Positions 47,030 through 57,580 of a stretch of DNA of 64,000 bases are shown here, piece by piece. Each line of letters begins with the position of its first letter. Within the stretch, counting starts at the first letter, position 1. The notes below the pieces were generated by a model that did not search any database, had not been told where the DNA came from, and saw only the letters and a list, made by a program, of their open reading frames with translations. The DNA is taken from positions 23,275,369 through 23,339,368 of the forward strand of contig CM054114.1 of the NCBI GenBank assembly GCA_028673005.1. Direction: 5' to 3'. A program made the position numbers and the translations under genes. This DNA is from Tanypteryx hageni. Taxonomy: Eukaryota > Arthropoda > Insecta > Odonata > Petaluridae.

Positions 47030-48584
47030 ATGGGTGAGATAAGAATGAGTGTGGTTGTTTCCATGAAAACTAATCTTGATGCTCTGGAAAGAATTGATAG
47101 GGGTGAGTCAGTAAGACAAATTTCTGTGGAATTAGGTGTTGGAGAGACAACTGTAAAAGACTTGAAAAAATCGCATTATCTAGCAGGATTTTGCAGTCAG
47201 ATTGCAACACAAGAGTCTTTATCTTCCCATTCAACATTAAAGAAACCAAAATAGGAAATTTCAGAAGATGCATTAAGGCTGTGGTTTATGCAAGAAAGAC
47301 ATCTTGGAATTTCAATCAGTGGACCCATACCCAAGGAAAAGGACCTAACCCTAAATCGAAAAATTGGTGGTGCCCAGAAATTTACTGCAAGTAACGAATG
47401 GCTTGGACGTTGGAAAACAACGTCATGGTATCCATGTATTAATCATCACTGGTGAGAAGTTATCGTCTGATCAGCATGATGCTCAAAAATTTTCGCAGGA
47501 TTTAAGAGAGGTTATCGACCGAGATAAATCAGTTGGAGGACAAGTCTACAATATAGACGAAATGGGTCTAAATTACAAGATGTTGCCAACAAAAACGAAG
47601 GCAAAAAAGGATGAGCCTGCAGCATCAGGATACAAAAAATCCAGAGAAGGACTCATGTAGCCGCCTGCAGCAATGCAGCTGGAACTCACAATTTGTCGCA
47701 TTTATTGTTGGTAAATCAAAAAATCCCAGAGCTTTTAAAAGTATAAATCGTTTGTCTTTACCAGTTTACTACCGATCGCAAAAATCAACCTGAATGGATT
47801 CTGCATTATTCAGAGAATGGTTTTTCATGAGTTTGTATCTTCTGTATGAAGACACTTGAAAATACTGAACTTACCTTGAAAGGCCATTCTCATTCTGGAT
47901 AATGCTCCTTCACATCCCAATTGCGAGTAACTCAAAGATAGGGGCATAAAGGTCATATTTCTACCAGCGAATGTAACATCCTTAATTCAGCCTATGGATC
48001 AAGGGGTTTTAGAAAGCTTAAAAAGAAGATACAGGCGAAAATTTCTGAGTTCAGTTTTGAAAGAAATAGAAGATAAAAATATAGGTCTAATGGAAAGACA
48101 TCAGCATCAAAGATGTTGTTTATAACTTAGCACAAGCTTGGAACAAAATCCCAGAGTTCAACATTTACCAAATCTTGAAGAAAACTTTGGCTTGAGGATG
48201 ATATCGATGATAAAAATTCTGAAACGGAAGAAGGAAATGAATTAAGTCTAAAAAGTGATGCAAGGCAAATTGAAGGTTCTGAAGACATAAAGCAATGGAT
48301 CCAAGTTGACTATTTGTTGGAGAATGAAATTATGAAGGATGCAGAAATCATACAGGCCGTGATGGAAACAGAAGGATCAAAGTTTGAAGAGGAAGAAGAA
48401 TTAAATACAGAGCCAAAAACACCTCATGCAGCAGCAAAAGATGCCCTAGATGTAGTTTTGCATTACATTGAACTAGAGTCTGATTCAACTGTTAACGATG
48501 TTATGCTTATAAAAAAATGGAGGGACCATCCAGTTAAACAACACGTTACTTCATCTAAACAACTGAAATTTTTTTATTTTTTTT
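47030..48584 (+). pseudogene. Tigger/jerky-like transposase, heavily frameshifted
   Basis: 47036-47160 encodes a CENP-B-type HTH (LDALERIDRGESVRQISVEL, GVGETTVKDLKK). Further frames give LGISISGPIPKEKDL, SNEWLGRWKTTSW, HGIHVLIITGEKLSSD, GGQVYNIDEMGLNYKMLP (first catalytic Asp), SHLLLVNQKIPELLK, a decayed second motif near 47890, [12 protein letters not shown] sequence near 47990 in another frame and an acidic C-terminus (48314-48584). Around eight lesions; TIRs were not found. Jerky-type domestication is unlikely given the decay. Confidence 0.8.
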
Positions 48585-49018
48585 AAATGAATGACATATA
48601 TCATTTGTATCTGTACTGTCTTAACATATTTAAAATGAAAATAAATTCTTAAAATACAGACTGTGTATATGTACTTTTCTATTGGAAAATTTTTGATTCT
48701 TAAAATGAATGACTTATAACATGACAATTGTATCTGAATGGCCTTAATATATTTCAAGTATGTAAAAATAAATGTGTCCTTCCTCCACATTTGCAAGGCA
48801 ACTGAGAACGCCCTGCCCTCCGAGATTACATAAGTCCTGCATGGGTGCAGCACTAAACAGACAATGAAAAGTAACACGGACACTTTACCAGACATGGCCA
48901 CTTTACCATGCCTTCCCCTACTTACTATTGGTCTTTACAAATGATTTACTATCTGCTTCATGGACAGGAATCATGAAATTATCCTTCCAAACATCTGGAA
49001 ATGGCCATTCTTAAGTGA
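48585..49018. other. no recognised gene
   Basis: A short tandem similarity (ATGAATGACATATATCATTTG and ATGAATGACTTATAACATGA, ~110 bp apart) and a GC-richer 48790-48910 block; nothing assigned. Confidence 0.4.
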
Positions 49019-50345
49019 CTAATTAAAAAATATAGTAAGAGGATAAGTTAAAAAGTTAGAGCAGCTCTTCAGCAAGAGAGGAGGCCCAGTGCTCTTATTT
49101 ACATCAAGCGTACTAAAGGCATTAAGAACACTTAATTGAGTCACACCACAAGAGTGTATATTAACTGTATGAGAATACTGGTATTGGGGTATTATGTAAC
49201 TTGGAGTAGAATATACGCTGGAAAGATGTTCAACAAAGAGATTAGCAGATTCCTGAAATGAACATAATTCCACAATCTACTTATATTCGATGGAATGGAA
49301 TCTTGAACAGAACTAATATAAGAGAGGTAACAGACTTTTGACAATGACATTTAGCATGAAGAGATGCAAAAGAATTGTTATCTACTTATTTTAAGCTTCT
49401 TGTGGGCTATTTTCTCATCATATATTAATGAAATTAATTCTTTACCAGACCAGTTGGGTAAGTGGGATGATCCACACTTGTGTAAAATTTCAGGAACATA
49501 CAGATTAATGGCATTATTTACAATATCATAAAAATAACAAACAGCATCATCTAATTGTAATTCAGTCAATATAAACCAATCTATAGAGCTAAAGTAATCT
49601 ATCATTGCAGAATAGTTCCCTTTCCTAAAGATGAAAGTTTCAAAATTAATATCTGCGCATGGGGATACACCTATATGAAGTTCACACATAAGAGGAGGAT
49701 GATAGGCAATACAAGGCAAAAGTCACATCAACATCATAAACACTGTTCAATGAGCACCTTGTAATATCTGTTAAACACAAATCCAGAATCTCGCCATATT
49801 GGTTGGTAAATAAGATTTTTGTACAAAATTCGGATATTATCAGTGAGGTTAACTTCAGGAAAGAATGTTGACCAATTATTATCTGGCAAATTGAATCGCC
49901 AAACATAAGCGAATTGGCGTCTGCACACAAATATGCAAGACGATTTACTTCTTCACGATATTTTTGGTATATGTTTTGGTCAGATTTGGGAGGAATGTAA
50001 ACACATTATTAATTAGTTTAAGAGATGGAGATGACACCATGAGAAAATTGTGTTCAATGTTACACGAGGATGTAGCTTAAAGTTGATAAGATTTAAATAT
50101 AAAATTAACACCAATTAGCACAACACCTTCCCTTTTCATAATACCAGTACAATCACTGCAATCAGTTCTCTAAATTTCATAATTAAAAAGTGCCTATTGG
50201 GAATCGCATATATCGCGTGTAAGCCAAGTCTCAGAGAATAATGTGATATCACACTCGATATTAACAGCTGAAATACGCATGTCCTTTAATTTACTCCGCA
50301 AACCGCGGCGGACATTCTGGTAGTATGCGGAAATATTAGTTACAA
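49019..50345 (-). pseudogene. Jockey-clade LINE relic, endonuclease and linker
   Basis: Reading down the minus strand: ISAYYQNVRRGLRSKL (endonuclease start) near 50330, NIECDITLFSETWLTRDI with the catalytic Glu, then CADANSLMFGDFN near 49925, the linker NYSAMIDYFSSIDWF near 49600, HLPNWSGKELISLIYDEK near 49440, and LDVNKSTGPP near 49100 where the RT begins. At least five frameshifts/stops. The RT core and 3' end are absent. Confidence 0.8.
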
Positions 50346-51338
50346 ATTTTTTAAATATTTATCTATCACTATTTTGGGAACAAAGGAGTAATCTCTGCTC
50401 TGAAATACTAAATTCATAACATCTTTATAATGATAACATTTTATTGAGTTTAGTAGGATTGTTGATGTAATTATTTAATTTTGAGGGATGATATGTTCCA
50501 GTCGATATTTTTAGCATGTAAACAATTTTTAAAAAACGTTTCACTGTATACATGAAAATAGTTTTTAACTTGAACGAGAATTTCTAAATTTACTAAAAGT
50601 TGCTTTAAAAAGGAAACCAAAATTAATTTATGATTTTATAAATAAATTTAAATTTATTTTGATTTATACAATATAAACATTAAAGAAAGACTCTAGAGTA
50701 AAAAATTCTAGATATCGTGCAAGCAGACGCTACGGACTGTAACTCACAGATTCGGTTCATCTTCTACCAGTGGAGAGTGTTGTTCAATATCTATAAGAAT
50801 ACCTTTTCGGAATTTCGAGCCAATGGCTTTAAGTTTAAGAGAAATAATTAATTAAAAAGTGCAAAAAAATGGACCAATTTTCTCAAATGCTTGTAACTTC
50901 GCTATCTCAGGTGTCTTTATGCTAGAGATATCGCCTAACATAAGTCTCGCGTCCCGTACTTTTGGCATTCGAGACTCCCGCTTGGCGAATTTTTTTCTCT
51001 CCTGCTAAATGTCCTTTTTCTTACAGTTTTTTACATCCCAATCTTCAGAAAGTAATTATACACTGCTAATTTTTTTACGCAGGAGAATTATATTTAATTA
51101 TCGCTTAATTATATCTGGTACTAAAATTAAGCATATTAGTTTCAGCAGCATTGTCATTTTAAAACGATAAAAAAATTGTCGAAGTAATTTAAATTTAAAA
51201 AGAATAATATTACCTTTATGAATCACTACGTCACTCATTAAGGAAGCTCCTCCTGTAGTGGAGTGTGTCTAACAATAAGGCAATCACACATCAGACAGTC
51301 ACCTGTTTTAAACTCTCATACGAGACCGTTTCATTGTG
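50346..51338. other. no recognised gene
   Basis: AT-rich spacer between two LINEs; no motif or terminal repeat seen. Confidence 0.4.
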
Positions 51339-51469
51339 TCAAACACTGGAGAAATCTTCGGTACTGTGAGATAATTCCGTTCCTGCCTTCATAATTCGCA
51401 CATTATACAGAGGAACCAAAAAGCTGTCGCACACTTGGTGGAAATCTTTTGCTACTTGGGCCGAACTTC

Positions 51470-51527
51470 CAAGGATAGTTTTCGTAGCGAAAATTGAAGT
51501 CCCGGGTTTGATTCCGGGAACTATCCT
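51470..51527 (+). other. D-armless tRNA-like fold
   Basis: AAGGATAGTT and AACTATCCTT form a perfect 10-bp closing stem around TTCG-TAG-CGAA and a T-arm-like hairpin CCCGG-GTTTGATT-CCGGG that includes a B-box-like GGTTTGATTCC. No A box. Probably a decayed tRNA-derived SINE fused to the LINE 5' end. Confidence 0.4.
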
Positions 51528-54468
51528 TCCAATTTCATTTACATCCGCATCTTCTAATCTTCTCCCTATCACTAATAAAAGCTTATCCTCATATTGCAAT
51601 TCCAATACAAAGGCCATTCTATCTGAACAGTTTAAGCCCTTTCCACGCTCCCTCCAGATCTTATATTTAAATGCTCAAAGCCTAACAGCACATATCGAAG
51701 AACTCCGTGGTATACTACCTAACAATAAAGTACACATCATCGCTATTGCTGAGACCTGGTTGAAACCATCTATGTCTTCCTCTACTGTTAACATTGACGG
51801 TTTTAAACTTTACCGCAACGATCGCGTTGGCAAAGGTGGCGGCGGTGTCGGAGTATATGTAAGAAACGATATTTCAACTAAATTTATTGAAAGTAGCGAA
51901 TGTAATTACAGCAAAAGACCCGAATTTCTCTTTCTTGAATTGAAAATCTATTCACAGAAAATACTTTTCGGTATTTTCTACCGTCCATCCAAAATTGGTC
52001 ATCTATCCGATATTGATGAAGTCATCTCTAGTCACATTAACGATTACAATCATTTAATAATTACTGGCGATTTTAATGCCAATATACTCGCACCAAACCC
52101 TGATTCGACATATTTATATAACTCCTTCAACTCTCTAGGCCTTAGTATTCTACCTCTAAATGCTACTCACCATACTCCTACTTCCTCTACCCTAATTGAT
52201 TTAGCCGTTACCGCCAATCCTGACAAGGTTCTCGCGCATGGCCAACTCTCTGCTCCGGGAATCTCCGCACATGACATAATATACATTGCATATTCAATAA
52301 GGAGCCCAACTCACAAGCCGAAATATATCACCTATAGGGACTTCAAAAACATCAACAATGAGAAGTTAATTGCTGACGCGTCTGCCATGCCTTGGTATTC
52401 TATTGAGTACACGGACGACATTAACGACAAGGTTGAGGCTTTCAACAATTTTGCACAGTCATTAATCAACACTCACGCTCCACTAAAGACTAAAAGAGTC
52501 TCTAAGCCCCATGCACCATGGCTCACAACAGACATCAAACTGATAATGAAGAGACGTGACAATGCCTTCCGCATTTTCAAAAATACAAAAACACAGATCT
52601 CATTCAACCAATTTAAAAAACTAAGAAATAAAACTAAGCAACTTATCAGAAACTCTAAAACTCGGTACATTCATTCACTGTCCCGTCCAAATTCTTCACA
52701 ATCTTCTCTATGGAGTAAATTAAAATTATTTGGTATTGGAAAATCTAAGGATACACAACTTCCTCCTCATATTTGCCTTGATACACTTAACACTCTATTC
52801 ACCACTCCCCCAACTCCTGATGACAACGAAATAAAACAGAATCACATACACCACCTACTTCAACACACTCCTCCCACCACAGCATCACCACCATTCCAAT
52901 TTTCTCCTGTAACTCAGCTGGAAGTACTGAATTGTTTACGTAAAATCAAGTCCAGAGCACAAGGTGCTGACGAAATTCCAATAGTCTTCCTTCATAAGAT
53001 TATTCATCTAGTTCTACCCGTCATCACTCATATATTCAATTGGTCGCTTATGCAAAACAAATTCCCATCGCAATGGAAACTCGCCATAGTCCGTCCCATA
53101 CCTAAGAAAAGTCTTACTTCTGACATAACCGACTTTCGGCCCATCAGTTTACTTCCTGTATTATCAAAGGCATTTGAAAAGGTTTTACATGAACAAATCA
53201 CATATTTTCTAATTAGTAATAATATCCTCGATTCTCTACAATCAGGATTCCGAAAATCACACAGCACTACCACAGCACTCCTCAAAATCACTGACGATAT
53301 CAGATTAGCAATGGACAAAAGAGAAGTCACTATTATGACTCTTCTTGACTTTAGTAAAGCTTTTGACTCTGTAGATGTAAACATACTTCTAACCAAACTG
53401 CGCCTCATGAACTTCTCCTCAGATTCCCTAAACTTAATTAGTTCTTACCTGAATGATCGCTATCAAAAGGTCGTAACTGACAATCATTCTTCAAGATGGA
53501 TTAAAGTGTCACGTGGCGTACCACAAGGTTCCACCCTCGGGCCACTGCTCTTCTCTCTGTACATTAATGATATATCTTCTCAGCTTGCTCACTGTAAATA
53601 CCACCTTTATGCCGATGATCTCCAAATCTATATGCACTCTCGCTCTATTGATCTCCATCTTATCATTGATAAAATGAACCATGACCTCACTTCTTTATCC
53701 AAATGGAGCAATGTAAATTTCCTCAAAATTAATCCTTTAAAAAGTCAGTCTATTATTATTGGGTATCCCAAACTTCTCTCGTCACTAAACTTCTCAGAAC
53801 TTCCCCCAATTCTGCTCAATAACTCTGTCATTCGTTTCCAAAAAACTGCAACCAATCTCGGGTTAGTATTCAATGACACATTGACCTGGACTGATCATAT
53901 AACTAAAATATGTAATACTGTTAACAGTTCTCTTCACTCACTTAAAAGAATTAAAAGCATTACCCATTTCTCCCTTCGCAAGCGACTTATCACCGCTCTT
54001 GTCCTTCCTCACCTCGATTACTGCGATACGGTCTATCAAGATCTATCTAACGAGCTATCTCTAAAATTGCAGCGTGCACAAAATTCCTGCGTAAGATTCA
54101 TTTGCGATCTCCAAAAGAGAGACCATGTCACTCAACCTCTATATACGTTAGGCTGGCTTCGCACTGAAGCTCGTAGACGTCTTCACCTCCTCTCGTTATT
54201 TTACCGAATTATAACTCTTCAAAACCCGCAGTATCTGAACTCCAAATTTTCCCAAATGAACTCTGTGCACAACGCCAACACTAGGGGCACCAATCTCTTC
54301 CAGATCCCACATCACAGGACGGAAATTTATAATAAATCCTTCCATGTTACAGCTTGTAGACTTTGGAACGCCCTACCTACTGACCTCCAAAACGCAACAT
54401 CTCTCCACATATTCAAACATAAATACTTTAAATTGCTGTTCTCTGCCCAAAATTCAGGTCAGCTTTAA
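51508..54468 (+). CDS. CR1-group LINE ORF2: APE endonuclease and reverse transcriptase, uninterrupted
   Basis: A 986-codon frame without a break. Endonuclease: QILYLNAQSL near residue 50, IAIAETW near 75, YVRNDI, IITGDFNANI near 187 and ISAHDIIYI, with AHD replacing the usual SDH. RT: DFRPISLLPVLSKAFEK, LQSGFRKSHSTTTAL, LLDFSKAFDSVD near 612, GVPQGSTLGPLLFSLYINDI and HLYADDLQIY at 700, plus the C-terminal PHLDYCDTVY, VTACRLWNALP. There is no in-frame ATG before residue 88, inside the endonuclease, and the frame stays open upstream to 51370, so the true N-terminus is probably lost by 5' truncation. It would nick target DNA and reverse transcribe its RNA. The freshest LINE in the window. Confidence 0.93.
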   Translation: MIPGTILPISFTSASSNLLPITNKSLSSYCNSNTKAILSEQFKPFPRSLQILYLNAQSLTAHIEELRGILPNNKVHIIAIAETWLKPSMSSSTVNIDGFKLYRNDRVGKGGGGVGVYVRNDISTKFIESSECNYSKRPEFLFLELKIYSQKILFGIFYRPSKIGHLSDIDEVISSHINDYNHLIITGDFNANILAPNPDSTYLYNSFNSLGLSILPLNATHHTPTSSTLIDLAVTANPDKVLAHGQLSAPGISAHDIIYIAYSIRSPTHKPKYITYRDFKNINNEKLIADASAMPWYSIEYTDDINDKVEAFNNFAQSLINTHAPLKTKRVSKPHAPWLTTDIKLIMKRRDNAFRIFKNTKTQISFNQFKKLRNKTKQLIRNSKTRYIHSLSRPNSSQSSLWSKLKLFGIGKSKDTQLPPHICLDTLNTLFTTPPTPDDNEIKQNHIHHLLQHTPPTTASPPFQFSPVTQLEVLNCLRKIKSRAQGADEIPIVFLHKIIHLVLPVITHIFNWSLMQNKFPSQWKLAIVRPIPKKSLTSDITDFRPISLLPVLSKAFEKVLHEQITYFLISNNILDSLQSGFRKSHSTTTALLKITDDIRLAMDKREVTIMTLLDFSKAFDSVDVNILLTKLRLMNFSSDSLNLISSYLNDRYQKVVTDNHSSRWIKVSRGVPQGSTLGPLLFSLYINDISSQLAHCKYHLYADDLQIYMHSRSIDLHLIIDKMNHDLTSLSKWSNVNFLKINPLKSQSIIIGYPKLLSSLNFSELPPILLNNSVIRFQKTATNLGLVFNDTLTWTDHITKICNTVNSSLHSLKRIKSITHFSLRKRLITALVLPHLDYCDTVYQDLSNELSLKLQRAQNSCVRFICDLQKRDHVTQPLYTLGWLRTEARRRLHLLSLFYRIITLQNPQYLNSKFSQMNSVHNANTRGTNLFQIPHHRTEIYNKSFHVTACRLWNALPTDLQNATSLHIFKHKYFKLLFSAQNSGQL

Positions 54469-55233
54469 CATTTTCTTCTTACCAATTGCAAGACGGCTTC
54501 CTTCACTCTTCCTTACATAATGAACATTAATTAATTTTTTTTTGCAGGTTATCGAGTCCGCAAAGTGTACGCCTCCTTCGACTGTTACCTTTTCATTGTC
54601 TAGTGTCTACTATGTTATAGTGTTTATACTAATTCTCATTGTATTATATCATTCTGTATTGTTTCATACTATTTTATACTGATTTATATCATTTTGTATT
54701 GTTTTATACTATTTTATACTGTTTTATATCATTTTGTATTGTTTTATACTATTTCGTATTACTTTATTTTATTATGTATTGTTTTATATCATATGTGTAA
54801 TTTTATATAATTTCCTTCTTTCTTATGTTATGCATGATCCAACAACAATCTCCATATTCATTGTATATATCTCAAGTATATTTCATCTTATTCTGCCTAA
54901 TTATTGTATTATATTTCCTGGTTTGCATTACGTTAATACCTATATATGTATTTCTTTATGACGGTATACAACGATGCTGTATATACGAACACTTACTGTA
55001 CATACTGCTTTCTATTTAATGTTGTATTACTATATCATAATATGTACACTATCTAGGGTTTTCGCAGGTTTTTCACACCCCCCTTCTCAGTGGGTGTTTT
55101 CCTGCGTGGGTTTTACTAGGCAGGACATGCCTGTTTTACCTAGGTTTTCCCCACAATCTCTAATCTGTCTTCAATTTTATATATATTTTTTACTCTGTAT
55201 GATTTAGGTATATACTGTTTATGTTATGCGTAT

Positions 55234-55306
<73 letters not shown>

Positions 55307-55412
55307 TACTTTACCTTTTTTTATATTTTTTATATTGACGAAGGGTTAAATGTAAGAATGGACCTTATGGTCTAAATTTCGCCCGAATAAAGACGATTAT
55401 CTATCTATCTAT
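54469..55412 (+). repeat. CR1-group LINE 3' UTR with internal repeats and (TATC)n tail
   Basis: 54641-54790 holds a 40-bp tandem repeat (ATTTTGTATTGTTTTATACT start points at 54651, 54691, 54731). 55237-55303 is (TA)n. The end is AATAAAGACGATTATCTATC, i.e. a polyadenylation-like AATAAA followed by four TATC units: a short-repeat tail as in many CR1-group elements. Together with the ORF the element spans about 51.4-55.4 kb. Confidence 0.8.
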
Positions 55413-56509
55413 CTACATGGGAAATCTGAAATCCACCGAGCAAGGCAATTTTCTCTTGCACATTAAAATATCTTAGAATTGTAATATCGAAGCGAGATTT
55501 GTACCGATCTCTGAGAGAAAAAGTGGGAATTCTAATTTTTATCGTAAAACGCTCCTCATCGACCGTATTTCTTCGAATTTCGCGTAAATACTGCCGTTTT
55601 TGAAGTTTTTATCGCTCATTACGAGAGTGTAGCCATAGCAACAACTATTGATGGACTCGGATTCGGTATAGTCTAATAAATGCAGGTATTGTTTCTGTCG
55701 AACGAAAATACGCGTGTTCAATTTAATATCGAATTTTATAACGCTCAATTATGAAATTTGAGAACATAAGGAGCAACATATCTGCGGTGATTTTAAAGCT
55801 TTTAGAGCCAATATAAGTAGGTATTAAATAAATGATTAAATGGAAAGCTCGCATCGTTAGTTCTGTTTGGGTCGTCTTATTATTATGTTATGCAGAGACA
55901 TACTTTTCCCTCCTGTTTGTTGTTGTCAACGAAAACAATCTTCGTAACAAATGAAGTAAACAAGATCTAATTGTAAGTAATAAGTTTTATTTTCTTTATC
56001 GCGCCTACTGAACATATTAATTGAAAGGAAATGGATTATTCAGGACGAAGAAGTGAACTAAAATACGTGTGCACTCAGCTTTTGTAAGTTAAAAGACATA
56101 AATAATTTACGACGAAGGAGTGAGCGTGAGTGTAAAGATTAACGTACTTCATCTCAAGTGAGGTATGTATGAGTTAAATAATAATTCAATTTTCGATTGT
56201 TCTAAGGCAATTTCTGTATTTCTTTGGCATCGGTTCTAATATATATCCTTTAGCAGTGCTTAGACTTTAAATATATCTTGTTTTCTAAATTGATTATATC
56301 CAACAATGGAGGCTTATTTCTTGTGTCGTCTCTGTTGGCCGTTACCGTGGAAACCACACGATGCAGAACTAGCTCATTCTTGTTGAAAAACGAAGGAAGA
56401 AGGAGCAAATAATGGGCGGGAGAGGTAATTAACTTGTTTTTCACCAATATTATTGAAAATCTGGCATATTTCAGAACTCGGAAGGTAGCCTAGCTCAGTT
56501 GATTAGTGG
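55413..56509. other. no recognised gene
   Basis: Slightly less AT-rich, unique-looking sequence without a recognisable frame; could be host intron. Confidence 0.4.
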
Positions 56510-56715
56510 AATTTTAATTAAATGTTACTACTCGTTGCAATTAACGATCGCTATTCTAGCCCTAATTTCATCGGTACATTTTGATCCTCTCGTTATCATA
56601 CTAGCAAGGTGCTTTACTTTACGATCTGAAACTGGTTCCGATGGCTTTCCATCTTACGTTCAAGTTTTTCCTTTCTCGATATCCAAATCAATTGGATTTT
56701 TTCTTATTCGTTTCC
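56510..56715 (-). pseudogene. RTE LINE RT scrap
   Basis: Minus strand reads DGKPSEPVSDRK, then SMITRGSKCTDEIRARIAI, the same palm-region segment as in the 26-kb copy (KPLEQVSEYKYLGSIIT, KCTDEIKTRIG). Short, frameshifted. A tRNA A-box-like TAGCTCAGTTGATTAG lies at its end (56488) without a B box. Confidence 0.65.
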
Positions 56716-57014
56716 TAGGATAATTTTGCTCATTTAACCTTAGCTGTGTCCGTCCGTCTTTCGAAGCATTCGTCCTCGGTACAAAGACTAACTATTAATG
56801 CATACACAACCAGTAAATTACTTATATAATCCTATCTCGTACAACATCTTTCTTAGCTTGAAACTATCAAAGTAGGTTTATGAGTTAATACAAAATATAG
56901 TTTTAAGAAATTCTTTTCTTTTTGACAATCTTTGAATAGTTCAAAATGTAAAAGAAAGAGCAAATCCGTCGACATACGTTAAATCCGAAATTCTTTTCTC
57001 ATTTTTGTCTGCAG

Positions 57015-57178
57015 ATTTTGGTGATTATTTGGCCCTAGGGCTGGCGATATTAATAGCAGGCGCTTTGATAGCGTGGTGGATCTGGGGGGTTTGCAGGCGG
57101 TACTGCGTCGGGCGCCGAAGGAGATGGTCTGTTGAAGACGGCGTGCCCGACGCGGCGTACGATACCGCCAATTTGCCT
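57015..57178 (+). CDS. probable host exon: single transmembrane helix with Arg-rich cytoplasmic flank
   Basis: A 164-bp block much richer in GC than its surroundings, between TTTTTGTCTGCAG (acceptor) and GTAAGTATA (donor). It begins in phase (codon split, second and third bases AT) and ends on a full codon. It encodes FGDYLALGLAILIAGALIAW then WIWGVCRR and an Arg-rich GRRRRW patch, then SVEDGVPDAAYDTANLP. A ~20-residue hydrophobic helix followed by basic residues indicates a type I membrane protein with the cytoplasmic side after the helix. Flanking exons were not found and no gene name can be given. No transposon signature. Confidence 0.6.
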
Positions 57179-57580
57179 GTAAGTATAATACTTGCGATTA
57201 CATTCTTCTTCTTCTCTTATCTTATAAACCCTTCTAATACGTTATTTTATGCTGTTAATAACAGAAATGTTTCTGCTCTGATCCGCCTTCGGATCCCAAA
57301 GTATGATTTATGTATTTATTTATATAGTATATTGAGAAACTTCATCTACTTCATTTCATATCTACATAATTACGTTGTTGTTCTCTTATTCAGAATATAT
57401 ATAATACATAATAAAAAAACACCAGGACCAGCAACACGTGAGTGTTTATCACGATGTTCTGATTTTTCTGAATATATTTACTCTGATGCGTGAATGTATT
57501 TGATGGTGCCAGTCATAGATGAAAATATTTCTCTCTCTCTAAGATTTTAATGTATTAAATTATATCTCACTTCCCAAAAC
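57179..57580. other. intron-like sequence after the membrane exon
   Basis: AT-rich sequence following a consensus donor; the open frame continuing through it is read-through. Confidence 0.4.

Noticed and set aside
51339..51617. 92-codon minus-strand frame as a host exon
   Set aside because: No domain or splice signals, and it lies over the tRNA-like fold and the start of the LINE frame; kept only as part of a finding.
56484..56504. tRNA gene (A-box-like TAGCTCAGTTGATTAG)
   Set aside because: No B box, T arm or acceptor pairing.
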